64,000 bases of DNA. It comes from Neobacillus soli NBRC 102451. Lineage in GTDB: Bacteria > Bacillota > Bacilli > Bacillales > Cytobacillaceae. The stretch spans positions 1 to 64,000 of the forward strand of contig NZ_BCVI01000021.1 in the NCBI RefSeq assembly GCF_001591665.1. The letters run 5' to 3'. Shown here piece after piece: positions 54,151-62,528 of this stretch. Below the pieces are notes generated by a model, which saw only the letters and a list, made by a program, of their open reading frames with translations, ran no database searches and was not told where the DNA came from. Numbering within the stretch: the stretch's first letter is position 1; the number at the start of each line of letters is the position of its first letter. A program made the position numbers and the translations under genes.

Positions 54151-57100
54151 ATGGTATTACATAAGATAAAAAAATTAATGCATCGTATTGCTAATCGGAA
54201 TAAAGGTAAATTTAAAAAGCGGTTGGAACTTCATCAAGATAATCACAAACTTAGTATGAATGGTGAACTTTATGGGAATTTCAAAGCAAAGGAAATTTGG
54301 CTTATATCCCCCGATGAGGAATCCAAATTAAAAATTGCAGAATCAAGTCCTACTTCAAATTTCTCTTTTGAAATTGACTTAGCAAAATATGCAGGGGAAT
54401 TTGATGAAAACGAATATAAATTCTTTATGTTGGTTCAAGCTCCAAAAGAAGAACTAAGTGAGAGTCAATATAGTAAGATTCAATCCACAGCAAAAGTAAT
54501 TCCAAGTTCTGATGGGGGAGTAATGTTAGAATATCTCATTAGACTAGGTAAATTTGAAGAAACAGAATATCGTGGATTAGAAGAATTTAGTATTGGTGAA
54601 AAGACAGGACAAATCTATAATACAAAAAATAATTTTATCTCCTTAATTTGGGATAAAGAGTTAAGTATTAAGCCCAAGGTGCAAATAAGTAAAATTAAAT
54701 CAAAGGGAAACCAATTTTTTATTAGTGGCCAAGTCTCAACTCAAAGTTTTCGAATCATTGAGGCATCTATCTTGCTATCAGGACGCGAAACGGGAACAAA
54801 GGTAAAAATTCCGATAGAACTTGATTTAATAAATAAAAGGCCAAAAAACTCATATGGAAATAATAACTATTATTATCAGGCAGCTATCAATCTAAATTTA
54901 TTATTAAATGGAAAACCTTTAAACGAGGATATCTATGATTTCTTTTTAGACTTGAATCTAAACAATCGTGCCGAGAACAAATTGGTAAGAATGGGGTCTC
55001 CTAAGATTAGAGCAAAAGGCTATTCGGAACCAGCTTATGCCGATGATGGCGATGTCATGTATATTGCTACACCCTACTATACGATAAAATACTTTAATCT
55101 TTCACTTCAAATTAATAAGTTTGAAAGGGATACCCTAATTTATTTTAAACGTATGATGAAATGGGCATGGCTTTTAAGACCGCTTTATAGAAATCGAGAC
55201 ATTTGGATTGTGGGAGAACGTCCTTATAAGGCACAAGATACCGGATATCGCTTTTATAAATATATGAGAACGGAACATCCAGAACGGAATGTTTACTACG
55301 TAATTGAAAAGGATTCTCCGGAATTGGAGAATGTAAAGGACTTGGGAAATATCTTGTTCTTTGGATCGAAGGAACACATCTGGCACACCATAATGGCGAG
55401 AAGAATAATAGGGTCCCATCACGCTGATTACCTTTATCCTTTAAGAACGGCTAACTTTAAGAAGGTTGTAAAGGCTAAAAAGGTATTTTTACAGCATGGT
55501 GTAATGGGGACAAAAAATACCGTTCACTTCTATGGGGTTAAGTCTCCCAGCTTTGATACAGATTTATTTATAGTAAGTTCAGAATATGAAAAGAGCTATA
55601 TTGTTCAGGACTTTGGATATAACCCAGCCGATGTTGCAGTAACTGGATTATCTCGATTTGATAGCCTTTTCCAAAAGGATGTTGAAACAAAAAGGCAATT
55701 ATTAATCATTCCAACCTGGCGCGAATGGATTGTAAATGACGAAATATTTTTAGAAAGTGAATACTTTGAGCGGTACCGTGAATTGGTCCATAATCCAGCT
55801 CTACATGAGTATTCAACAAAGTATAATTTTGAAATCGTTCTTTGTTTACACCCTAATATGCAACAATTTACTCCCTTTTTTAAAGATGCCCCTGTAAGGA
55901 TTGTTAGTCAGGGGGAGGTAGATGTTCAATTTTTACTTAAAGAAAGTGCCTTAATGATTACCGATTATTCAAGTGTGGCATTTGATATGAGTTTTCTGGA
56001 CAAGCCGATTATCTATTATCAATTTGATCGACAAAGGTTTATTGGAAAACAACCTTCCCATCTTAATTTAGATAACGACCTGCCTGGAGATATTGTTTAT
56101 ACGATTGGTGATTTGTTGAATAGTGTCGAAAAATATGCGCAATCCGACTTTGTCATGGAACAGGAATATAAAAAGCGGGCAGGAAAATTCCTGAAATATC
56201 ATGATTTAGATTCCTGTAAGAGGATCTACGAGAAGACATTAAAAATTCGCAAAAAGTCTCTTCGTTCATCCCTTGTGAAAAATGAAATCGTTAAAGCAAG
56301 CTATAGAAGGTTTAGAAGAAGCCGGATTTATTTTCCACTAATGAAGGCATTTTATAATCTTGCAAAAAAAGTAATCCCAGTTGATGACAGATTGATTGTC
56401 TTTGAAAGTGGGTTAGGAAAACAATATGCAGATAGCCCGCGCTATATTTATGAAGAAATTGTCCGTAGGGGACTAAATTATAAAAAGGTATGGGTTTATA
56501 ATTCGCAAAAACGGTTTAATGATAAACAGACCATTTATGTGAAAAGGCTTAGTTTTAAATACTATTATTATCTTGCGAAGGCGGGAGTTTGGGTTAATAA
56601 TCAAAACTTCCCAACCTACATCAATAAAAGGCCTGCAACCACCTATATTCAAACATGGCATGGAACGCCTTTAAAGAAGATGCTCTTTGATATCGAAAAC
56701 GTTCAAGGTCGAACGGATGACTATGTTGAACGGGTATCCAAGGCAACAAAAAATTGGGATTATTTAATATCACCCAGTCCCTATGCCACAAAGGCATTTA
56801 AAAGCGCCTTTCGATACGAAGGGAATATACTTGAAATTGGCTATCCCCGCAATGATTTATTTTACCAACAGGATAGTAAAAAGCTTGCCGGCAAAGTACG
56901 TAATAGCTTGAGACTCCCAGCCAATAAAAAGGTCATCTTATATGCACCAACCTTTAGGGATAATCAGTCTAGCGGAACCAACAATTTTACCTTTGACATT
57001 AATCTAGATTTTGAGCAGATGAAAGAGAAATTGGGCGATGAGTATTTATTGCTCTTAAGAATGCATGTTGTTATCAAGAAAAAAGTTAAAATCCCCGATG

Positions 57101-57495
57101 AATATAAGGATTTTGTTTTTGATGTTTCTAATTATCCTGATATACAAGAACTATATTTAATAACAGATATCCTAATTACTGATTACTCTTCTGTTATGTT
57201 TGACTTTGCCAACTTAAAGCGGCCAATTTTGTTTTACACCTATGATTTAGAATTCTATCGTGATCAATTACGAGGTTTTTATATGGACTTTGAAAAGGAA
57301 GCTCCGGGACCATTGTTAAAAACAAATGAAGAGTTGCTGGAAGCAATACAAAATATAGATGAAGTGCAGAAACAGTACACAGATAAACAAAATGATTTTT
57401 ACACTAAATTCTGCCAGTTAGAGGATGGATTTGCAGCTGACCGTTTAGTTAATCAGATATTTGATGTAAATAATAATCCGGTTACACCTAAATAG
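54151..57495 (+). CDS. Two-domain CDP-glycerol glycerophosphotransferase (TagB/TagF-like)
   Basis: A 1114-residue cytoplasmic or membrane-associated polymerase-like enzyme. The N-terminal 330 residues are beta-rich. Two glyphos_transf-type domains follow. The first (about 345-690) has LQHGVMGTKN with H449, PTWREW and ITDYSSVAFD. The second (about 740-1105) has QTWHGTPLKKM with H837, APTFRDN and ITDYSSVMFD. The histidine and the TDYSS motif are the family's catalytic and donor-binding signatures. These enzymes transfer glycerol phosphate from CDP-glycerol onto teichoic acid chains. ATG at 54151 is favoured because GGGAGGT lies about 11 bases upstream; the ATG at 54130 overlaps that site. A TATAAT at 54055-54060 could be its -10. 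Confidence 0.87.
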   Translation: MVLHKIKKLMHRIANRNKGKFKKRLELHQDNHKLSMNGELYGNFKAKEIWLISPDEESKLKIAESSPTSNFSFEIDLAKYAGEFDENEYKFFMLVQAPKEELSESQYSKIQSTAKVIPSSDGGVMLEYLIRLGKFEETEYRGLEEFSIGEKTGQIYNTKNNFISLIWDKELSIKPKVQISKIKSKGNQFFISGQVSTQSFRIIEASILLSGRETGTKVKIPIELDLINKRPKNSYGNNNYYYQAAINLNLLLNGKPLNEDIYDFFLDLNLNNRAENKLVRMGSPKIRAKGYSEPAYADDGDVMYIATPYYTIKYFNLSLQINKFERDTLIYFKRMMKWAWLLRPLYRNRDIWIVGERPYKAQDTGYRFYKYMRTEHPERNVYYVIEKDSPELENVKDLGNILFFGSKEHIWHTIMARRIIGSHHADYLYPLRTANFKKVVKAKKVFLQHGVMGTKNTVHFYGVKSPSFDTDLFIVSSEYEKSYIVQDFGYNPADVAVTGLSRFDSLFQKDVETKRQLLIIPTWREWIVNDEIFLESEYFERYRELVHNPALHEYSTKYNFEIVLCLHPNMQQFTPFFKDAPVRIVSQGEVDVQFLLKESALMITDYSSVAFDMSFLDKPIIYYQFDRQRFIGKQPSHLNLDNDLPGDIVYTIGDLLNSVEKYAQSDFVMEQEYKKRAGKFLKYHDLDSCKRIYEKTLKIRKKSLRSSLVKNEIVKASYRRFRRSRIYFPLMKAFYNLAKKVIPVDDRLIVFESGLGKQYADSPRYIYEEIVRRGLNYKKVWVYNSQKRFNDKQTIYVKRLSFKYYYYLAKAGVWVNNQNFPTYINKRPATTYIQTWHGTPLKKMLFDIENVQGRTDDYVERVSKATKNWDYLISPSPYATKAFKSAFRYEGNILEIGYPRNDLFYQQDSKKLAGKVRNSLRLPANKKVILYAPTFRDNQSSGTNNFTFDINLDFEQMKEKLGDEYLLLLRMHVVIKKKVKIPDEYKDFVFDVSNYPDIQELYLITDILITDYSSVMFDFANLKRPILFYTYDLEFYRDQLRGFYMDFEKEAPGPLLKTNEELLEAIQNIDEVQKQYTDKQNDFYTKFCQLEDGFAADRLVNQIFDVNNNPVTPK

Positions 57496-57509
57496 AGAGT
57501 ATCCTAAGT

Positions 57510-57541
57510 GGCTGTTGAATTAATTCAACAGCCTGTTTTTT
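57510..57541 (+). terminator. Terminator
   Basis: A perfect 24-base palindrome (GGCTGTTGAAT and its complement) followed by a T run. Confidence 0.85.
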
Positions 57542-57601
57542 AGGAAAATGTAAATAATAGAGATTAAATTCATTGTAAAGGGCTTTGAAAATTCATATAG
57601 T

Positions 57602-57626
57602 TTGTCGAAATTTTGTGTGATATAAT
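57602..57626 (+). promoter_or_regulatory. Candidate extended -10 promoter
   Basis: TGTGA-TATAAT at 57616-57626, with TTGTCG 13 bases before the TATAAT. The 13-base gap is too short for a normal -35, so the TGTG extension likely carries the recognition. It is 180 bases before the next gene; the same layout recurs at 62383-62407. Confidence 0.5.
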
Positions 57627-57805
57627 TTTTCTTGTGAAAAAATTGTAAATAATTTCTTTTCAATATGAGATTATTGATGGAGTTGTAAATACTAAATAAA
57701 GATATGACTGGGATACTCTGGTAAAGGGAAATGTGGAAGTAGAATGTAATAAGAATCGTGGGTTACTTTACCTTTTAATATAGATGGAAATGTGAGTTGA
57801 GTTAA

Positions 57806-60800
57806 TTGAAAAATAATGTGTTTCTAGAAAAAATTTACCGTCTAAAAAATAGACGTATAAAATTGATTTTAAATATGGAAACAAGAGAGACCATAGACCA
57901 TGTAGGTATCATAGTTGGTCCTACTCCAAAGGCAGATCATTCTTTTAAACATTCCTTGAACTCCTCCTATAAAATTATAGACAACAATCTTGAAATTATT
58001 ATAAGCTATAAAGAATTTAGCAAAATTCCAGATGGAAGCATTATCGGCTTGATGATTACATCCGAAAATCAGGCCCGATACATAGAAATAATCAATCATT
58101 TAAAAAAGAAATTCTCCGTTTCTTTTAGCGGGGAAACATATCTTATTAGCGAGAAAGAAGATCGGATTAAGGTATGTAAAAAATCTTCAAAGGGGCTTAT
58201 ACTCGAGTGCGATGAAATTCTTTCATATAAAGGGAAGAGATTTGAATTAAGCGGAATCCTTTATAATGGCAGTAATATTCATGAACCAAAAATAAATAAC
58301 GTTTATTTACAGAATGAAGATACTAAAGAAAAAGTATTTATAGAGAATTTCACAGTCAATTACTCTGTGAATACATTTAAAATTTCCATCAACTTAAATA
58401 TTCATCCGTTATATGAAGGTGAATGGAATTTATTTAGCACAATTAATGTAAATAACAAGGATGAAATCACTTCTATTCTTTTTTGTAAGGAACAATCTAA
58501 ACTTCAAGGGGATTACCTAGAATACAATAACTCTCTGCATTACTATGAAGTATATGAAAATAAACAATCACAAGTTGCTTTTCACATAGTGAAAAACAAA
58601 CGTAAATTTATTTCGTTTGATATTAACGGGGTCGCTTTGGAGAGAAACTTACTAACTATTCAGGGATTCCTTCAGGTTTCTCTTATTTCTAGTAAAGAAG
58701 ACAAGGTTACCAATATAATATTTATGAATAGGGACACAAAGGAAAAAGTAAATCTTCCCATTGATATAGATAATAATGGTGCATTTTCTGCAAAGATTTC
58801 TTTCGATGATGAAAATAATCTTATTAAAGAAAACGGAACTTGGGATGTATTTGCAGCATTATGCATAAGCGGTGTTAATGAACTAACACGAATAAATATA
58901 AATAGTAATCAAACCAGTGAGGAATTTATTAGTTTCTCAAAACCAATCTATAATAATCAGTTAGGTTTTATTAAAAATGTACGTTCTTATAAAACAGTTG
59001 GCGGTAACTTAGCCCTACATGTTACAGATCAAATAGTAACATGCGATATTACTAAAGCTGAATTGGAAGATGGAAGAACAATTGTCAATGGGTTTGTTTT
59101 TAATGGAGATCTTGATTTTTCCCTGAAAGATATTCATCTTCAAAAAATAAACGGGGAAGAAAAGATTATTTGCAAAAACGAAGTAAAAAAGGATAATAAC
59201 CTTTTTTATTTTAAAACCGAAATTGATTGGGGAACTATAAATATTAAGGAAATTATCGACTCTGACTTCCAATTCATTATTACCATTATTGTTAAAGATA
59301 AGGAATATCCATTAGAATTAGTCTCTAATTTTGATGATATATCAAACAAGTCCAGGGCAATTATTTATCCGCTTTTGAGGGCTAATAATAACGGTTATCC
59401 TCTTCAAGTAAGACATTTTTATAATAGAAAGAATGCCTTTCTTGTATCTATAGGAAATACACTGAACGCTTATTGTATTGCCTTGAGAAAGAGAAGAAAA
59501 GAGCTTGAGTTTGAAATTTCATCAGATATAGACCAAACACTAATCAACTCGAATGATGTAGAGTTGGTTTTGAAAAATAGAAATTTAGATAATGAAATAA
59601 AATTATCACCACAAAAAAACGCAAACAATAAATACCTTTTCAGAATTAACGAATCTTTAATAAAAAATTTAGGTTTATCAATTGGCAGCTATGAAATATT
59701 TTTTGCAATTAAGGTGAATAACTTTGGGGTTATGACAAGAGTAAAGGGAATCGATGCTAGGATAATTGAAAGGAATTCTACCTTTAAATCAAATGCCATT
59801 AGAATGAATGAAAATATATACTATTCGCTGCTTATTGATCAAAAGAGTACAAGCTTGAACTTTGAAATTAGAGAGTTGAAGGTTATCGAAAAGTCAGGGG
59901 AAAAGATAAAATTCCTATTAGCAAAAGGTCTTGCTAAAATGACAAGAAGGTTTATAAAAAAGCCAGTTTGGTTAATTGGTGAAAACCTGGGGGAAATTGC
60001 CCAAGATAATGGTTTTGCATTTTTCCAGTACTGCATGAAAACCGAAAATAGTGAGAAATATTATTATGTGAGTAAGCAGGACAATAAAAATGCGGAGAAT
60101 ATAAAACCCTATCATGCGAATGTCTTATTATACGATAGTTTTAAGCACTATTTTTTATATTGGGTTTGCCAATATTTAATTGTTAGTCATGGTATACGTG
60201 ATACAATACCTAGCATTGTTCATAATAAATTGAATAATAACCCAAAAAGAATCATCTATTTACAGCATGGAATTATCGCAATGAAAAAATTACAGTTCAA
60301 TAAGGATTCTTATAACGGGAAAATTAAAAAATTTGTAGTGTCTTCCGTACATGAGAAAAACATATTAATTGAAAAAATGAACTTTAAACCGAAACAAGTG
60401 ATGGTAACAGGGTTATCCCGGTTCGATAATTTAATTGATAAGAGTAAGGATAATAAAATAAAGGAAATTTTACTTATACCAACCTGGAGAGAATGGCTCA
60501 TTGATTCAAAGACAGAATTTCTAACTTCAGAATTTTATAATCAGTATATAGGGTTATTACGTGATCCCCACCTTCATGGGATTTTGGAGAAGTATAATTT
60601 AATTTTAAAGTTCTTTCCACATATAGAAATTCAAAGGAAATACATGGATTCCTTTTCTTCCTTGAATGAGCGGATAGAAGTAGTGAATATTGACAAAACC
60701 ACAGTAAGGGACCTGATACAAGAAAGTTCATTACTTATTACAGATTACTCTAGTGTGGTGTTTGATTTCAATTATTTAAGAAAACCGGTTGTTTTCTTTC

Positions 60801-61033
60801 AGTTTGATTTACATGATTATTTGAGGCATAGAGGTTCTTATGTTGATCTGAGAACAGATTTAATAGGTGATATAGCAGATACAAAACTGGAGTTATTAAA
60901 TTATATTTCAGAATATGTAAAAACTGATTTTAAATATAAACCGATATATAATATTAAATCTAAGAAATATTATGCGTATCATGATCAAGAAAATTCAAAA
61001 AGAATTTATGAGGAAATAAAAAAAATTAAATGA
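57806..61033 (+). CDS. CDP-glycerol glycerophosphotransferase-family protein with very long N-terminal region
   Basis: A 1075-residue protein with one C-terminal glyphos_transf-type domain (about 715-1070): LQHGIIAMKK with H821, PTWREW and ITDYSSVVFD are conserved. The first about 690 residues are lysine-rich and beta-strand-rich and appear to hold several repeats of a YNGxx / FNGDL-containing sandwich, like the N-terminal region of TagF relatives but much longer. The domain resembles the first domain of the preceding protein. TTG start at 57806 with only a weak ribosome binding site, so the start is uncertain by a few codons. It probably adds glycerol phosphate or another polyol phosphate to a surface polymer. 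AT-richer than the upstream genes. Confidence 0.82.
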   Translation: MKNNVFLEKIYRLKNRRIKLILNMETRETIDHVGIIVGPTPKADHSFKHSLNSSYKIIDNNLEIIISYKEFSKIPDGSIIGLMITSENQARYIEIINHLKKKFSVSFSGETYLISEKEDRIKVCKKSSKGLILECDEILSYKGKRFELSGILYNGSNIHEPKINNVYLQNEDTKEKVFIENFTVNYSVNTFKISINLNIHPLYEGEWNLFSTINVNNKDEITSILFCKEQSKLQGDYLEYNNSLHYYEVYENKQSQVAFHIVKNKRKFISFDINGVALERNLLTIQGFLQVSLISSKEDKVTNIIFMNRDTKEKVNLPIDIDNNGAFSAKISFDDENNLIKENGTWDVFAALCISGVNELTRININSNQTSEEFISFSKPIYNNQLGFIKNVRSYKTVGGNLALHVTDQIVTCDITKAELEDGRTIVNGFVFNGDLDFSLKDIHLQKINGEEKIICKNEVKKDNNLFYFKTEIDWGTINIKEIIDSDFQFIITIIVKDKEYPLELVSNFDDISNKSRAIIYPLLRANNNGYPLQVRHFYNRKNAFLVSIGNTLNAYCIALRKRRKELEFEISSDIDQTLINSNDVELVLKNRNLDNEIKLSPQKNANNKYLFRINESLIKNLGLSIGSYEIFFAIKVNNFGVMTRVKGIDARIIERNSTFKSNAIRMNENIYYSLLIDQKSTSLNFEIRELKVIEKSGEKIKFLLAKGLAKMTRRFIKKPVWLIGENLGEIAQDNGFAFFQYCMKTENSEKYYYVSKQDNKNAENIKPYHANVLLYDSFKHYFLYWVCQYLIVSHGIRDTIPSIVHNKLNNNPKRIIYLQHGIIAMKKLQFNKDSYNGKIKKFVVSSVHEKNILIEKMNFKPKQVMVTGLSRFDNLIDKSKDNKIKEILLIPTWREWLIDSKTEFLTSEFYNQYIGLLRDPHLHGILEKYNLILKFFPHIEIQRKYMDSFSSLNERIEVVNIDKTTVRDLIQESSLLITDYSSVVFDFNYLRKPVVFFQFDLHDYLRHRGSYVDLRTDLIGDIADTKLELLNYISEYVKTDFKYKPIYNIKSKKYYAYHDQENSKRIYEEIKKIK

Positions 61034-61062
61034 TTCGTTAAAGAGCGGGAGCGACGGAAGAA

Positions 61063-62241
61063 TTGAAAATTACATTTTTGGTTTATAATATTTACGGAAT
61101 GGGTGGTACAGTAAGAACAGTCGCTAATATAGCAAATTTCTTCGCTTCAAAAGATTATCTTGTAGAAATAATAAGTATAAGAAGAACTAGTGAAAACCCA
61201 TTATTTATTCTAGATCCCAAAATTAAACTAACTCCATTAATTGATGCTAGAAGAGGAATGCTGTTCAGGGCAAATACTCCAGGATACAAAAAGTTTCTAA
61301 TAAATTTGCTATTAAAAATTCCAAGCATTCTTATTGATAAAAATGAAGACCTTTATAAAATGTTTAATTTATTTATTGATTTAAAATTACGATCAGTAAT
61401 AAAAAGAATTAATAAAGGGGTTTTAATTACAACCATACCTTCCTTCAATATATTATCGGTAAAGTATTCCAATAAGGCTGTCATTAAAATTGGCCAAGAG
61501 CATAAATTTTTTGAGGCTCATCCGGAAGGACTTCAGAAAAAAATTAAAAAATATTACGGAAAATTGGATGGTTTGACATGCCTGACCAGTTCAGATAAAG
61601 CTAATTATGAAGATGTTCTTAAAGAAGGCCAAGTAAAAATATATAAAATTGAAAATGCGACCCATATACCGGAGGAAACTGCTAAATTAGATAAAAAGGT
61701 TATTATAGCAGCAGGTCGTTTTTCATATGAAAAAGGCTATGATTTACTAATCCTTGCCTTTTCTGAAGTGATAAAGAAGCATCCTGATTGGAAACTGAAA
61801 ATATTCGGTACAGGCGGCGAGGAAGAATCATTACGAAATCTTATCTTTGAACAGAAGGCATATAATAATATTTATTTAATGCCAAAAACAGATAAAATAA
61901 TTAAAGAAATGATCAATTCCTCAGTTTATGCATTAAGTTCACGAAGTGAATCCTTCGGGATGGTTTTAATTGAAGCAATGTCAGTTGGTGTTCCATGTGT
62001 AAGCTTTGCCTGCACGGGTCCAAGAGAAGTAATCTTAGATCATGTTGACGGATTACTTGTCGAGGAAGGAAATATTGAGGATTTTACCAATAGTTTATTG
62101 ACCTTGATTGAATCTGAATCATTAAGAAAAGAAATGGGAACAAAGGCGAAAGAGAATGTAGAGCGATATACATTTAACATTGTAGGCGGTAAATGGGAAG
62201 AATTGATCCAGGAACAAGTGAAACAAAAACAAAAATCGTAA
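61063..62241 (+). CDS. GT4-family glycosyltransferase
   Basis: A 392-residue GT-B enzyme. The N-terminus has the glycine-rich NIYGMGGTVRT loop; the C-terminal half has AAGRFSYEKGYDLLI and the E-x7-E-like motif in SRSESFGMVLIEAMSVGVP, both typical of GT4 enzymes that use nucleotide sugars. No membrane helix is seen; likely at the inner membrane face. TTG start at 61063, 29 bases after the previous stop, with GGGAGCGACGGAAG before it; it should be co-transcribed with the preceding gene. Probably adds a sugar to the teichoic-acid-like polymer. Confidence 0.87.
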   Translation: MKITFLVYNIYGMGGTVRTVANIANFFASKDYLVEIISIRRTSENPLFILDPKIKLTPLIDARRGMLFRANTPGYKKFLINLLLKIPSILIDKNEDLYKMFNLFIDLKLRSVIKRINKGVLITTIPSFNILSVKYSNKAVIKIGQEHKFFEAHPEGLQKKIKKYYGKLDGLTCLTSSDKANYEDVLKEGQVKIYKIENATHIPEETAKLDKKVIIAAGRFSYEKGYDLLILAFSEVIKKHPDWKLKIFGTGGEEESLRNLIFEQKAYNNIYLMPKTDKIIKEMINSSVYALSSRSESFGMVLIEAMSVGVPCVSFACTGPREVILDHVDGLLVEEGNIEDFTNSLLTLIESESLRKEMGTKAKENVERYTFNIVGGKWEELIQEQVKQKQKS

Positions 62242-62285
62242 TAGCTGTGAATGAACAGGATATAATGATAACCAATATTTATACC

Positions 62286-62317
62286 TGATGACTCTGGTGT
62301 GTACCAGGGTCATTTTA
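62286..62317 (+). terminator. Probable terminator
   Basis: ATGACTCTGGT pairs with ACCAGGGTCAT (one mismatch region) with a short T run. Confidence 0.65.
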
Positions 62318-62382
62318 AACGTTGCCGTGTCTCCAACTTTTACCATGTGTTAAATGTTAATGACATAATTACATTTTGTAGT

Positions 62383-62407
62383 TTGACAAAAAAATCTGTG
62401 CTATAAT
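62383..62407 (+). promoter_or_regulatory. Candidate extended -10 promoter
   Basis: TGTGC-TATAAT at 62397-62407 with TTGACA at 62383-62388, a 13-base gap. Same layout as 57602-57626. It is 121 bases before the final gene. Confidence 0.5.
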
Positions 62408-62528
62408 CATGTCTGTTAATTAATTGAAAATGTATATTTTGTATGACCTTCACTCATTTCACAATGGGGAAATAAATAGATTCATGTTGGCTGCAAAATT
62501 GGTAAGTTGATAAGGGAGCGTACTTTTA

